From the NCBI RefSeq assembly GCF_027490375.1, contig NZ_JAIXYH010000070.1:104874-168873 (forward strand): a DNA stretch of 64,000 bases, written 5' to 3'. Made by a program: the position numbers and the translations under genes. Positions 7,463-17,718 of this stretch are shown here, piece by piece (within the stretch, counting starts at the first letter, position 1; each line of letters begins with the position of its first letter). The DNA is from Flavobacterium sp. (GTDB taxonomy: Bacteria > Bacteroidota > Bacteroidia > Flavobacteriales > Flavobacteriaceae). The notes beneath the pieces are model-generated. The model had not been told where the DNA came from, ran no database searches, and was given only the letters and a program-made list of their open reading frames with translations.

Positions 7463-9187
7463 ATGGTTAGTACAGACATTTTAGCAAAGATTACTACTTG
7501 GAAGTCGGATATTTTCGACGCCGAAACACAGCAACAACTACGCGACCTTGAAGCGCAAGGCGAAAAAGAGCTCCTCGAAGCTTTTTACAAAGACTTGGAG
7601 TTCGGAACCGGCGGTATGCGCGGTATCATGGGCGTTGGTACCAACCGCATCAACAAGTACACTTTGGGAAAAAGCACCCAAGGTTTGTCTGATTATTTGC
7701 ACAGTAGTTTTCCTAATCAGTCCATTTCTGTAGCTATAGCATTCGACTGCCGACACAACAGCGACACGCTGGCGCAGGTTGTTGCTAACGTATTTTCGGC
7801 AAACGACATAAAAGTGTATTTGTTCGAATCGCTTCGACCTACCCCGGAATTGAGTTTTGCTGTGCGAAAATTACAATGTCAGGCAGGTATCGTGCTAACC
7901 GCATCGCACAATCCACCGGAATACAACGGATACAAAGTGTATTGGAACGACGGTGGTCAGTTGGTTCCGCCGCAAGATAAAGAGCTGATTGCAGTAATCG
8001 ATGCCTTACAGTATCAAGATATTCGTTTTGAACCTAAGCCAGAGCACATTACAAAAATTGGCGCAGAAATAGACCAAGAATTTATCAAAAGTACCATTCA
8101 AAACGCCACGATTTTACAGAAGGCAGGCGCTAGAGACGACTTGAAAATCGTTTTTACTTCGCTTCACGGAACTTCGATTACAGTAGTTCCAGAAACCTTA
8201 AAAAGAGCGGGGTATTCGCAGGTGCATATTGTCGAGGAGCAAAAAACACCCGACGGAAATTTTCCCACAGTTGTTTCCCCGAATCCAGAAGAACCTGAAG
8301 CTTTGACTTTAGCTTTGGCTTTGGCCGAAAAAGTAGGTGCCGATATTGTAATTGGTACCGATCCAGATTGCGACCGTTTGGGCGTGGCTGTTCGCAACAA
8401 CGAGGGTAAAATGGAATTGTTGAATGGAAACCAGTTAATGATTTTACTTACAGCCCTTTTGTTAGAAAAATGGCAGTCGGAAAAACGCCTTAACGGAAAA
8501 CAATTTGTTGGAAGTACCATTGTTTCTACGCCGATGATGCATGCTTTAGCAGAATCATACGACGTGCGTTGTATGGTCGGATTAACTGGATTTAAGTGGA
8601 TTGCAAAAATGATCAAAGATCATCCAGAACTCGAGTTTATCGGTGGTGGTGAAGAGAGTTTTGGTTACATGGTTGGCGATAACGTACGCGATAAAGACGC
8701 CGTAGCCTCAACGCTATTAGCATGCGAACTTGCTACTTATGCAAAAGCAAGCGGCAGTTCGGTGTATAACGAGCTGCAAAACTTGTACGTAGATCTCGGA
8801 TATTTCCATGAAACATTAATCAGCTTAACCAAAAAAGGCATCGATGGTTTAGCGGAAATCCAAGCGATGATGACTGGATTCCGGAACGATCCGCCGCACT
8901 CCATCGCTGGGCAAGCTGTTGTTATGATTGAAGATTATCTGACATCAAAATGTGTCGATCTCACCGTAAATCGGGAAGAAGAACTTGACTTACCAAAATC
9001 AGACGTACTCATCTTCTATCTAGCCGACGGCTCTAAGATTGCTATGCGTCCGAGCGGAACAGAACCTAAAATCAAATTCTACGTAAGTGTTACCGAATCG
9101 GTAGAAACTCATGAAGAATTACAAGCTGCAAAATTGGAATGTAAAGAGCACGTAGCAGCTATCGTGGCCGATTTAAACCTTAACTAA
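7463..9187 (+). CDS. Phosphoglucomutase/phosphomannomutase family enzyme
   Basis: The 574-residue protein interconverts hexose 1- and 6-phosphates. The catalytic phosphoserine loop is TASHNPPEYNGYK at about residue 146; the metal loop is GTDPDCDRLG at about 300; the sugar loop GGGEESFGY is near 395; the phosphate-binding loop RPSGTEPKIK is near 535. Length and the N-terminal GTGGMRGIMG fit the large PGM2-like bacterial group. Its stop overlaps the start of the ABC exporter by one base. It would supply glucose-1-P or mannose-1-P for sugar nucleotides. Confidence 0.95.
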   Translation: MVSTDILAKITTWKSDIFDAETQQQLRDLEAQGEKELLEAFYKDLEFGTGGMRGIMGVGTNRINKYTLGKSTQGLSDYLHSSFPNQSISVAIAFDCRHNSDTLAQVVANVFSANDIKVYLFESLRPTPELSFAVRKLQCQAGIVLTASHNPPEYNGYKVYWNDGGQLVPPQDKELIAVIDALQYQDIRFEPKPEHITKIGAEIDQEFIKSTIQNATILQKAGARDDLKIVFTSLHGTSITVVPETLKRAGYSQVHIVEEQKTPDGNFPTVVSPNPEEPEALTLALALAEKVGADIVIGTDPDCDRLGVAVRNNEGKMELLNGNQLMILLTALLLEKWQSEKRLNGKQFVGSTIVSTPMMHALAESYDVRCMVGLTGFKWIAKMIKDHPELEFIGGGEESFGYMVGDNVRDKDAVASTLLACELATYAKASGSSVYNELQNLYVDLGYFHETLISLTKKGIDGLAEIQAMMTGFRNDPPHSIAGQAVVMIEDYLTSKCVDLTVNREEELDLPKSDVLIFYLADGSKIAMRPSGTEPKIKFYVSVTESVETHEELQAAKLECKEHVAAIVADLNLN

Positions 9188-11016
9188 TGAGCAATTTTAA
9201 AAGGCTTTTGCCTTATGCGTTGCCGTACAAGCGGTTTGCTTTTCTGAACATCTTTTTCAATGTGCTGTACGCATTATTCAGCACATTGTCGTTCGTGGCA
9301 CTCATTCCTATGATGCAGGTCCTTTTCGACCAAACCAAACAAACAACTGAAGAGCCAGTTTACACGAATTTCTACGAAATTAAATCGTATTTAGAAGATT
9401 ACCTTAGCTATTATATCACCAACACAACGAATACGTACGGTGAAGAGCGCACGCTAGCTGTAATGATTGTAGGCATCATAAGTATCTTCTTGTTAAAAAA
9501 TCTCGCCGATTATTTTGCAATGTTTTTTATAACATTTTTGCGAAACGGGCTTTTACAAGACATCCGTAATGCGATGTACCAAAAAATTGTCGAATTGCCC
9601 CTATCGTATTTCTCTGAAAAGCGCAAAGGCGATGTTATTGCACGTATTTCAAACGACGTTAATGAAGTTCAAAACTCCTTTCTTATTATCTTAGAAATGG
9701 CTGTAAAAGAACCACTTACCATTTTATTCACGATAATTACCATGTTTGGAATAAGTGTAAAATTAACTTTGTTTGTTTTTGTATTCATACCTATTTCAGG
9801 ATACGTTATTAGCTTAATTGGCAAGCAGTTAAAGAAAAAATCGGGACGCGCACAAGTAGAGCAAGGCGTATTTTTATCGACCATCGAAGAAACTTTAGGA
9901 GGTTTGAAAGTAGTGAAGAGCTTTAATGCCGAAAACCGTTTTATCGCAACTTTTAAAAGATCAACCAATAAATTTTTCCATCTTTCAAACGCCATTTCGC
10001 ACCGGCAAAATTTAGCTTCGCCCGTTAGTGAATTCATGGGAATTGTAACCATAGCCGTATTATTATGGTACGGCGGACATATGGTTTTGATTGAAAAATC
10101 TCTTAAAGGAGCTGCTTTCATTGCCTATATGGGTTTGGCCTATAACATCTTAACTCCTGCAAAAGCTATTTCTAGGGCCAGTTACGCGGTAAAACGCGGT
10201 AATGCCGCTGCCGACCGAGTGCTAGAGCTACTGGAAACTGAAAATCCAATTGTTGATGAAAAAGACAGTGTAGTAAAAACGAGTTTTGAAACCTCGGTTC
10301 GATTAGAGAAAGTCACTTTTGCTTACGAAGATGATGCCGTTTTAAAGAACTTTTCACTCGAAATCCCTAAAGGAAAAACCGTTGCCTTAGTTGGACAAAG
10401 TGGTTCTGGAAAATCGACGATCGCCAATTTACTCACACGTTTTTACGACGTACAACACGGTAGCATTGCCATTGACGGAACACCAATAAAGAAAATGACT
10501 TTAGAGTCGTTGCGCAATTTAGTTGGAATGGTTACCCAAGACAGTATTTTGTTTAATGCCAGTATTCGCGAAAATTTGCTGTTGGGAAAACCCGACGCCA
10601 CCGACGACGAATTGCAAGCCGCTTTGGATATTGCAAACGCTACCGAGTTTGTTCGCCTACTTCCAAACGGTATTGAAACAAATATTGGCGACAGTGGGAA
10701 TAAGTTATCGGGTGGTCAGAAACAGCGATTATCGATTGCACGAGCGGTTTTGAAGAATCCACCGATTATGATTTTGGATGAAGCGACCTCAGCTTTAGAT
10801 ACCGAAAGTGAAAAATTCGTGCAAGTGGCTTTAGAAAATATGATGCAAAACCGAACGTCGGTTGTCATTGCGCACCGTTTATCGACCATCCAAAACGCCG
10901 ATTTGATTGTAGTTTTGAATCAAGGTGAAATTGTAGAACAAGGCACGCACGACAGTTTACTAGCGGAAAAAGGAACGTATTTTAAGTTAGTGAACATGCA
11001 ATCGTTTGAACGATAA
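9187..11016 (+). CDS. ABC transporter, MsbA-like (fused permease and ATPase)
   Basis: A half-transporter of 609 residues with a type IV exporter membrane domain (about 1-335, six membrane segments) and an ATPase domain. Walker A is GQSGSGKST near 407, the signature LSGGQKQR near 513, and Walker B IMILDEATSALD near 533. It should work as a homodimer in the inner membrane. MsbA-type lipid A flipping is possible but the substrate is not determined by sequence. It overlaps the phosphohexomutase by one base, ending this four-gene unit. Confidence 0.93.
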   Translation: MSNFKRLLPYALPYKRFAFLNIFFNVLYALFSTLSFVALIPMMQVLFDQTKQTTEEPVYTNFYEIKSYLEDYLSYYITNTTNTYGEERTLAVMIVGIISIFLLKNLADYFAMFFITFLRNGLLQDIRNAMYQKIVELPLSYFSEKRKGDVIARISNDVNEVQNSFLIILEMAVKEPLTILFTIITMFGISVKLTLFVFVFIPISGYVISLIGKQLKKKSGRAQVEQGVFLSTIEETLGGLKVVKSFNAENRFIATFKRSTNKFFHLSNAISHRQNLASPVSEFMGIVTIAVLLWYGGHMVLIEKSLKGAAFIAYMGLAYNILTPAKAISRASYAVKRGNAAADRVLELLETENPIVDEKDSVVKTSFETSVRLEKVTFAYEDDAVLKNFSLEIPKGKTVALVGQSGSGKSTIANLLTRFYDVQHGSIAIDGTPIKKMTLESLRNLVGMVTQDSILFNASIRENLLLGKPDATDDELQAALDIANATEFVRLLPNGIETNIGDSGNKLSGGQKQRLSIARAVLKNPPIMILDEATSALDTESEKFVQVALENMMQNRTSVVIAHRLSTIQNADLIVVLNQGEIVEQGTHDSLLAEKGTYFKLVNMQSFER

Positions 11017-11050
11017 GACATAACTTTAGCAATCAATAAATGGTTTACAC

Positions 11051-11752
11051 ATGTTTGTTGAAAATGCTGAAATTGCGCTGACATCGGACCCAAATATGAT
11101 TATTTGGAAGTATCTCGATTTATCCAAATTCGTTGACTTGCTGCTGTACAGAAAGTTGTTTATGTCGCGCTCGGATAAATTCGAAGATCAATACGAAGGT
11201 ACTTTTAGCGAACCGACCTACGAAGAAATTAAAAAACTAGCCGAATACAAACCCGGATTTCTCGACTACTACAAAGCGCAGCGCAAAAAAGTGGTGATTA
11301 GTAGTTGGCACATCAACGAATACGAATCGTTTGCCATGTGGCAAATTTTCACACAACGCAACGAAGGTTTGGCTATTCAAACTACTTTAGGACGCTTACA
11401 ACAGGCGCTCGCCGCAAACGAAGAATATGTGCAACACATCGGAGAAGTTAATTACATCGACTACAAAAAAGAACACATACCGTTTGAGAATCCGTATTTT
11501 CCCTTCTTATTTAAACGAAAGAGTTTTCAGTACGAGCGCGAAATCCGTGTGATTACCGATGTCTCGCCTTACGGTTTGGAAATCGACAACGGCTTGAAGA
11601 TAGAAATCGACATTGATACTTTGATCGACTGCATTTACATTCATCCCAAGTCCGAAAATTGGTATAAGAATTTGGTTATAGAGCTGGTACGTCGCTTGGG
11701 ATTTGATTTCCGTATTGAAAAATCAGATTTGGAGAGTGATATTTTGATTTAG
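11051..11752 (+). CDS. DUF2971 domain protein
   Basis: The 233-residue soluble protein carries the DUF2971 pattern: IIWKYLDLSKFVDLLLY near the start, SRSDKFEDQYEGTF, a central SSWHINEYESFAMWQIF, and RKSFQYEREIRVI. The family is scattered through bacteria and has no settled function. It follows the ABC exporter by 34 bases and may be read through from it. No membrane segment or signal peptide is seen. Confidence 0.85.
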   Translation: MFVENAEIALTSDPNMIIWKYLDLSKFVDLLLYRKLFMSRSDKFEDQYEGTFSEPTYEEIKKLAEYKPGFLDYYKAQRKKVVISSWHINEYESFAMWQIFTQRNEGLAIQTTLGRLQQALAANEEYVQHIGEVNYIDYKKEHIPFENPYFPFLFKRKSFQYEREIRVITDVSPYGLEIDNGLKIEIDIDTLIDCIYIHPKSENWYKNLVIELVRRLGFDFRIEKSDLESDILI

Positions 11753-11827
11753 ATTTTTTTAACTTTTTTAAAAAATCGAGTACATTCACGGAAGAATTTA
11801 CGAGTCTAAATCTCAAACAAATTAACT

Positions 11828-12595
11828 ATGGAAGCTGTGCTACCTTGCAAGAATTGTGAAAGCGAAACCTCAGGAAAATACTGCTCGAACTGCGGACAAA
11901 AAACCGCTACTGTTAGACTAGATCGACAATACCTAATAGACGAGAGTAAATACACGTTTCTACACCTTAACAAAGGACTCAGCTTTACCATAAAAGAATT
12001 ATTTACTCGACCCGGACATACCGTTAGAGAGTTTTTGGAAGGAAAACGAATAAACCACTACAAACCTGTTTTATTGGTTTTCGTTTTGGGAGGTATTGCG
12101 GGTTTAACCATGCATTATTTTGATTACGTAGAGCAAAATTTAACAATAGTTGGCGGCTCCAAAAAACAAGTAAACAGTGTAAAATCGGCTATTCAATGGA
12201 TGATCGATCATTACGCCATTTTCAATATTTTACTGATTCCGATTTTTGCCTTTTGTTCTTGGCTTTCCTTCAAAAAATACGGATATAATTACATTGAAAA
12301 TATCGTAATTAACTGCTTTATTGGCGCTCAAATACTCGTTTACACCATCGTATTAACACCAGTTAAATACGCATTAATTATCAATGGCGTATCGCCCTTA
12401 CTCGCTACGCTACTTGATTTCCCATCCTATTTTTTACCAGCTTGGTTATATATTCAATTGTACAATAAACAGAAGCTTAGCTTTGTAATTTTAAGAATGC
12501 TATTATTACTGTTCTTGTTCTTTGTGTTTTTTGTGATTTTAACCTTGGCCATCTCCCTAATCGGCTATTTTAGCGGTTTTATCACGGCGAAGTAA
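11828..12595 (+). CDS. DUF3667 membrane protein with N-terminal zinc ribbon
   Basis: The protein starts with a short zinc ribbon, CKNC at residues 7-10 and CSNC at 19-22, then FTRPGHTVREFLEGKR, the hallmark of DUF3667. Four to five hydrophobic segments follow. The family is common in Bacteroidota and has no known role. It converges with the lipoprotein gene at 12597, with only one base between stops. Confidence 0.87.
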   Translation: MEAVLPCKNCESETSGKYCSNCGQKTATVRLDRQYLIDESKYTFLHLNKGLSFTIKELFTRPGHTVREFLEGKRINHYKPVLLVFVLGGIAGLTMHYFDYVEQNLTIVGGSKKQVNSVKSAIQWMIDHYAIFNILLIPIFAFCSWLSFKKYGYNYIENIVINCFIGAQILVYTIVLTPVKYALIINGVSPLLATLLDFPSYFLPAWLYIQLYNKQKLSFVILRMLLLLFLFFVFFVILTLAISLIGYFSGFITAK

Positions 12596-12596
12596 C

Positions 12597-13325
12597 TTAC
12601 TGTATTTTGTAGTTTTTAACGTCGGCAGCTTTTCCTGGAAGTTTCAGCGAATTGTAATGAATTTTGTCTTCAACATCAAACTTGCCGTTTTTGTTAGAAT
12701 CTTCAGCAGTTCTGAAATAGATCGTATTTGTTTCTTCGATGAGTTTCCAATCGATTAATTCGTGAAATGGAGCGGTGAGTTTCTCGAAATTAGAACCATC
12801 AGAATTACTGATATACAACGCCTTGATGTCTTTTTCATTCAACTGACCGTCGCGATTGGTATCTTCATCTTCCAAGGTGTAAACCAAAAATTGCTGCTTG
12901 GTTTTGTCGGCAACCGATTTTAAAAAAGTTGCCGTCTGTATGTAAACAGGCTTTTCACTCAGTGCATAAATACTGTCTTGACCTATTTTTTGAAACTTCA
13001 AATTGCTGAGCATACCCGTAATTTCAAAATCTCTGTAATTAGAGATGTTGCTCGGAGCGTTAGATCCAACTTCTCCAGAATACGTATTGGAAGATTTATA
13101 GTCGCTGCGCAAACTCAATTTCCCAACCGGATGAATCAAGTACTGCGTACCCGGTATGTGTACAGGTAAGTCGGCAACTTCAATAGAAACGGTGTCAATT
13201 TTGGGAACTTCTGAACCTTTTTGTGTACTCGCATCGTAAATAACCTTAGGCGTTTCTTCCTCTTTTTTACAAGAAATTGCTACAGTCGCTACAAGAGCAA
13301 ATAAAATAAATGCTTTAAGTTTCAT
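12597..13325 (-). CDS. Putative lipoprotein with EF-hand-like loops
   Basis: The N-terminus, MKLKAFILFALVATVAISC, is a lipoprotein signal with lipobox AISC, so the mature protein should be anchored to a membrane. Two acidic loops, DEDTNRDGQLNEKD and EDSNKNGKFDVEDK, resemble EF-hand or dockerin calcium sites. No named family recognised. It lies 43 bases downstream of the TonB-dependent receptor on the same strand and probably belongs to the same operon; a role with the receptor is inference. Confidence 0.78.
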   Translation of the reverse strand: MKLKAFILFALVATVAISCKKEEETPKVIYDASTQKGSEVPKIDTVSIEVADLPVHIPGTQYLIHPVGKLSLRSDYKSSNTYSGEVGSNAPSNISNYRDFEITGMLSNLKFQKIGQDSIYALSEKPVYIQTATFLKSVADKTKQQFLVYTLEDEDTNRDGQLNEKDIKALYISNSDGSNFEKLTAPFHELIDWKLIEETNTIYFRTAEDSNKNGKFDVEDKIHYNSLKLPGKAADVKNYKIQ

Positions 13326-13368
13326 ACAAAGGCTTTTATCAAAAATACGAGATTATTTCGATGTCTGC

Positions 13369-15858
13369 CTAAATACGAGCTGTAAATTTCAAGTTAAAAA
13401 CACGTGTCGTCAAGTAATTCGGCACCCCAAACTGTCGGCTGGTAAAAGTATCTCTCACCCAAGTATTGGTGATCGAGTTTTGGTTGTTGAACAAATTAAA
13501 AATCTCTAAGCCCGCAGATAAATCTTTAAATCGTTTCAACCAATGACCATCCGGACGATTTTGATTTCCTTCTGTGAAAACGTACGAAAATCCAACATCG
13601 GCACGACGATAATCGTTAAGTCGGTTTTGAAACACGTAAGGATCAGCGTACGATGGACTTCCGCCCGGCAATCCTGTACTGTAAACCAAATTGATGTAAA
13701 CTTTTACGTTGGGAATCTTTTCCATATAATCCTGAAACAGAATTCCGAACTTCAATCGTTGATCGGTCGGACGCGCAATAAATCCACGATTATTAATATT
13801 TTCTTCAGTTTTCAAATAGCCAAAGGTAAACCAGCTTTCGGTGCCGGGAACAAATTCTCCATTCAAACGCATATCGAAGCCTTTGGCATACGCCTCAGCA
13901 TTATTATTTGCGGCGTAGCGAATACGAACATTATCAACAGTAAACGTATTCACATCCGAAATCCATTTGTAAAACACTTCCGATGTTAGTCGAAACGGTC
14001 GTTGCCACATTTTAAAACTATAATCGTGACTAGCCACTAAATGGATGGATTCTTGCGCTTTTACGTCGGGATTTACCTGACCGTTTGGTGCACGCATTTC
14101 ACGATAAAAAGGCGGCTGGTGGTAAAAACCTCCTGAAAGTCGAAACAACATATCGCGTTTCCAAGCGGGTTTAAAGGAAAACTGGGCACGTGGACTAACT
14201 GTTTGCTGTGTTGAGGAATTGATGTTCTCTCCAGAAACGCTCCATTGATGAAAGCGTGCTCCTATATTAAACGTTACGTCGGTACTTCCCCACTTCATGC
14301 GATTACCGTATTGAAGATACCCCGAATACCGATCTACTTGAACGAAATTGGTTGCTCTCACGCTTTGAAACGGAACTAGAGGTCCTTCAAAACTTGTGTA
14401 CGGTTGGTCGTTGCGAATAATGTCTAAATTCGGCGGCGCCATCGAAAAACCTGCGGAATCAATCACCTCATATTCTACTAAACGATCCCGAAAATCTTCT
14501 CGTGTGTACTTAATTCCAAAGTCAAAAAGGTGCTTATTCCCTTTACCTTCCTTGTCGAGAATTCGATAAGTCGCTTTGGTTTCGAAGTTAAAAATCAAAC
14601 CATCTAAATCGTTACGGGCATGTGTAAGCTGATTTCCGATACGCGTTACATACTCTACTTCGCCTAAGTTGTTGCTTCCGATATTCGTGTTTACATCGCC
14701 GTAACCGTATCCCGCCAAAATGTCGAAATACTCTTGTTCTACAGCATGATACGCCGAAGCAATGAAGCGGAAATTCAAATTTTCTGTAGGTTTGAAAATC
14801 GATTTAAAGGCACCAAACGTGGTATTGTACTGCACATTTTCATTTCCTTCATAGTCGATCACAAGGGCAATTGGATCATCGATGGTTCCAAAGTTGGTTT
14901 GCCTAAAAATTGGTTCGTTTCGGTATTGGTTTTGCGCAATATTTCCGAGAAAGCTGTGTTCCCATTTTGAAGACGGACGAAAAACAACATACGTTTGAAC
15001 ATCTGCAAATGTCGGACGGAAATTGGTTTCAGTTTCCTGGGAATTCACGAACAAACTGTTGTCGCGATACCGAACTCCTGTTAAAACCGACCATTTTTGA
15101 TTCGGAGAAACAGCTTCAACCGAAGCACTTCCACCGAGAAAACTACCTTCTGCGGAAGCGCCAAATTTCGTTGGTGTACGATAGGAAATATCCAACACCG
15201 ACGACATTTTATCACCGTATTTGCTTTGAAAACCTCCTGCATAAAACTCGACATTTTGTACCATGTCGCTATTTGTAAACGACAAACCTTCTTGCTGGCC
15301 CGATCTCACAAGGAACGGTCGATACACCTCAATTTCATTTACATAAACCAAGTTCTCGTCGTAACTACCACCACGCACCGAATATTGTGTACTTAATTCG
15401 TTATTCGAAGAAACGCTACCAAACGATTTTATAATGTTTTCGACACCGGCATTCGCACCCGGAATTTTTCGAATAACCACCGGATCAATAGCAATGGCGC
15501 CTTCGAGTCGTTTTCGGGATCTCGAATTAAGAATTACTTCTGAAAGCTGCTCTTCGTCGGATTTTAAAACCGGGTTAAATTCAAAAACTTCATTTGGATT
15601 CAACTTTACTTTTATTTGATATACTTTTTTGGTAATATGTGTAAAACGAACTGTAATTTCCTGATTGGCTGGTATTTTCAACAAATAGTAACCGTTAGAA
15701 TTTGAACTGGTTTTGTCGGTATCGGCAATAACGGTCACTCCTTCAATTGGCTCATTATTTTCATTGAGAATAATACCTTGAATACGTGCTGTTTGTGAAA
15801 AAACTTGTGCCGTAAAACACAATAAAAAGGCAATGGTTAATCGTGAGAAAGTTGTCAA
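13369..15858 (-). CDS. TonB-dependent outer membrane receptor with carboxypeptidase-like domain
   Basis: The 829-residue protein has a signal peptide ending near VFSQ, an Ig-like carboxypeptidase-regulatory domain (about 25-110, with GIILNENNEPIEGVTV), a plug domain (about 120-225, with STQYSVRGGSYDENL) and a C-terminal beta barrel ending ...VFNLKFTARI, whose terminal aromatic/hydrophobic pattern suits barrel insertion. It would take up a siderophore, oligosaccharide or similar ligand using TonB energy; no SusD partner is next to it, so a polysaccharide role is not supported. It follows the M23 peptidase gene by ten bases. Confidence 0.93.
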   Translation of the reverse strand: MTTFSRLTIAFLLCFTAQVFSQTARIQGIILNENNEPIEGVTVIADTDKTSSNSNGYYLLKIPANQEITVRFTHITKKVYQIKVKLNPNEVFEFNPVLKSDEEQLSEVILNSRSRKRLEGAIAIDPVVIRKIPGANAGVENIIKSFGSVSSNNELSTQYSVRGGSYDENLVYVNEIEVYRPFLVRSGQQEGLSFTNSDMVQNVEFYAGGFQSKYGDKMSSVLDISYRTPTKFGASAEGSFLGGSASVEAVSPNQKWSVLTGVRYRDNSLFVNSQETETNFRPTFADVQTYVVFRPSSKWEHSFLGNIAQNQYRNEPIFRQTNFGTIDDPIALVIDYEGNENVQYNTTFGAFKSIFKPTENLNFRFIASAYHAVEQEYFDILAGYGYGDVNTNIGSNNLGEVEYVTRIGNQLTHARNDLDGLIFNFETKATYRILDKEGKGNKHLFDFGIKYTREDFRDRLVEYEVIDSAGFSMAPPNLDIIRNDQPYTSFEGPLVPFQSVRATNFVQVDRYSGYLQYGNRMKWGSTDVTFNIGARFHQWSVSGENINSSTQQTVSPRAQFSFKPAWKRDMLFRLSGGFYHQPPFYREMRAPNGQVNPDVKAQESIHLVASHDYSFKMWQRPFRLTSEVFYKWISDVNTFTVDNVRIRYAANNNAEAYAKGFDMRLNGEFVPGTESWFTFGYLKTEENINNRGFIARPTDQRLKFGILFQDYMEKIPNVKVYINLVYSTGLPGGSPSYADPYVFQNRLNDYRRADVGFSYVFTEGNQNRPDGHWLKRFKDLSAGLEIFNLFNNQNSITNTWVRDTFTSRQFGVPNYLTTRVFNLKFTARI

Positions 15859-15868
15859 TGGTACCCGT

Positions 15869-17569
15869 TTAATTTATTTTCCTGTGGAAGAATGTTTCAA
15901 ATATAGCAGAATTTCCGAGCTCATCGGTAACAATTACGCGCAAGTCGTTTTTACCGTCAACTAACTGGGAGTCGTCAATGAAGTAAGTAAGCGACTTGTC
16001 TTTGGGTTCATACTCAAACAAGACCCACTTTCCATTGATAAATCCTTCGTATTTAGAAATTCCGCTTCCGTTATCTGAAACGATAAAAATGATGGTTTGT
16101 TGTTTAGAAATCCATTTTCCTTCTTTTATGTTGAAAGCTTTGATGCTTGGAGCGATGGTATCCAAACCAATTCGGAACTGTCCTAAATTCCGCGTGTAAG
16201 CAATTAACTTGTTGTTTTGCTTTTTGGTAGGAATGAATTTTAAGCGATTCCCGTCGACGGAACCAATAAAACTTTTTTCAAAAATTTCGGGATCTAAATG
16301 ATCGGCTTCGTAAGAAATGGTAACGTTTTGATGTGCCGGAATGTCATCTGCTGCGAATTCGAGTTCGTTTTCAGTAGCTTTAAAAAGTATTGGAAAGTTT
16401 GCATAAAATGTGAGTGGCTTTACCGAAACTGCAAAACGACCTTCTTCATACAAATTTTCGATATCGTATTTTAAGATTGGAAGTTCACTTTTAGGCTTTG
16501 CTGCTGTTATCACTTCTTTAGGATCGTAGATAATCGGAATATCTACTGCCGTTTTGTTTCCGGCGTAATCGGCAACTTCGATGCGATAAGTGGCAGCAAG
16601 ATTTGTCTGTACATCAACTATTCCAGCCTGAATATCGGTTTGAAGATTGCGCAAGGGATACGGCGGATTCATAAACAATCTTTGATAACGCACGCCTGTT
16701 TTTTTTAGTCGCGAATAATCAATGTAAGCATTAATGTACCTCACTTCATCAAAAGAAAATTTATCGGCGGTGAACATAAAGTTCCGATTGCCGTTTAGGC
16801 ATGTTTCAATGGTGAACGGACCGTTTTTACCAAAAGCGTAGTCGAAGGCATCGGTAGCAGCGATTGAAAAACCAATTTTTCCTTTCGCTTTAACGGGATC
16901 GGCGATGTAATTTCCGTTTTCTTGCAAACTCAAATTGACGCTAATTGCCTCGCGTGTTCCATTAACACAAGCATTTTCGCTCAGGGGATACACCAAAATA
17001 CTCGAAATAGCCGGACGTTTCGTATCGGCAATAAGTGTGTCGAATCCAAAAAAAAGTGGATTCACACTCAATTCGGACACCGTTTCACGAATTTCGAAAT
17101 GCAAATGCGGACCGGACGAACTTCCCGAATTACCCGAAAAAGCGATTTGCTGACCTCGCGACACCGGCAATTCATTAGGTTTTGGGAATAACTCTATTTC
17201 AAACAATTGCGCTTGATACTGCGCTTGTTTCACATAGGCGGCAATCGCAGAGTCGAACTTCTGAAGATGTGCGTAAACCGTAGTATATCCGTTAGGATGA
17301 TCAATGTAAATGGTCTTTCCATTTCCTGCGGTAGACACTTTTATTCGGGACACGTATCCTTCCGCGCAAGCGTAAATAGGCAAACCTTCCTTTTGCTGTG
17401 TTCGAAAATCGATTCCGGTATGGAAATGATTGTTTCGAAGTTCGCCGAAAGAACCCGATAATTGAAGGGGAATTCCGAGTGGCGATTGAAAATAATCCTC
17501 TGGATATGCGGATTGTGCAACTATTTGTAAAGAAAAAAAGAGGCAGAGAAATGCTAATATTTTACTCAT
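15869..17569 (-). CDS. M23 family metallopeptidase (LytM-type), secreted
   Basis: I choose the ATG at 17569 rather than 17596 because the protein then begins MSKILAFLCLFFSLQIVAQ, a standard signal peptide. The LytM zinc peptidase domain follows at once (about residues 20-180): the zinc ligands are in HFHTGIDFRT and GPHLHFEIRE. The remaining 390 residues are beta-rich domains with no clear family. It would cut or bind peptidoglycan cross-links in the periplasm. The downstream TonB receptor is only ten bases away, so they are co-transcribed. Confidence 0.9.
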   Translation of the reverse strand: MSKILAFLCLFFSLQIVAQSAYPEDYFQSPLGIPLQLSGSFGELRNNHFHTGIDFRTQQKEGLPIYACAEGYVSRIKVSTAGNGKTIYIDHPNGYTTVYAHLQKFDSAIAAYVKQAQYQAQLFEIELFPKPNELPVSRGQQIAFSGNSGSSSGPHLHFEIRETVSELSVNPLFFGFDTLIADTKRPAISSILVYPLSENACVNGTREAISVNLSLQENGNYIADPVKAKGKIGFSIAATDAFDYAFGKNGPFTIETCLNGNRNFMFTADKFSFDEVRYINAYIDYSRLKKTGVRYQRLFMNPPYPLRNLQTDIQAGIVDVQTNLAATYRIEVADYAGNKTAVDIPIIYDPKEVITAAKPKSELPILKYDIENLYEEGRFAVSVKPLTFYANFPILFKATENELEFAADDIPAHQNVTISYEADHLDPEIFEKSFIGSVDGNRLKFIPTKKQNNKLIAYTRNLGQFRIGLDTIAPSIKAFNIKEGKWISKQQTIIFIVSDNGSGISKYEGFINGKWVLFEYEPKDKSLTYFIDDSQLVDGKNDLRVIVTDELGNSAIFETFFHRKIN

Positions 17570-17662
17570 AACTGGCGTATAGGTACAAAGTTGCATAAAC
17601 AGATTGAATTGCTGTTACGGAAAAACCGTAAAAATAACGTTATTCAAAAGTCAACAAATATA

Positions 17663-17692
17663 TTGCCACAACGAAAACTAATTTTAACTTTG
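17663..17692 (+). promoter_or_regulatory. Consensus Bacteroidota promoter of the zapA operon
   Basis: TTG at 17663-17665, exactly 19 bases, then TAACTTTG at 17685-17692: a complete match to TTG-N19-TAnnTTTG. Transcription would start near 17699, about 20 bases before the first gene. Confidence 0.8.
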
Positions 17693-17718
17693 TGAAATAA
17701 GTAAGGAACGGAGCATTT

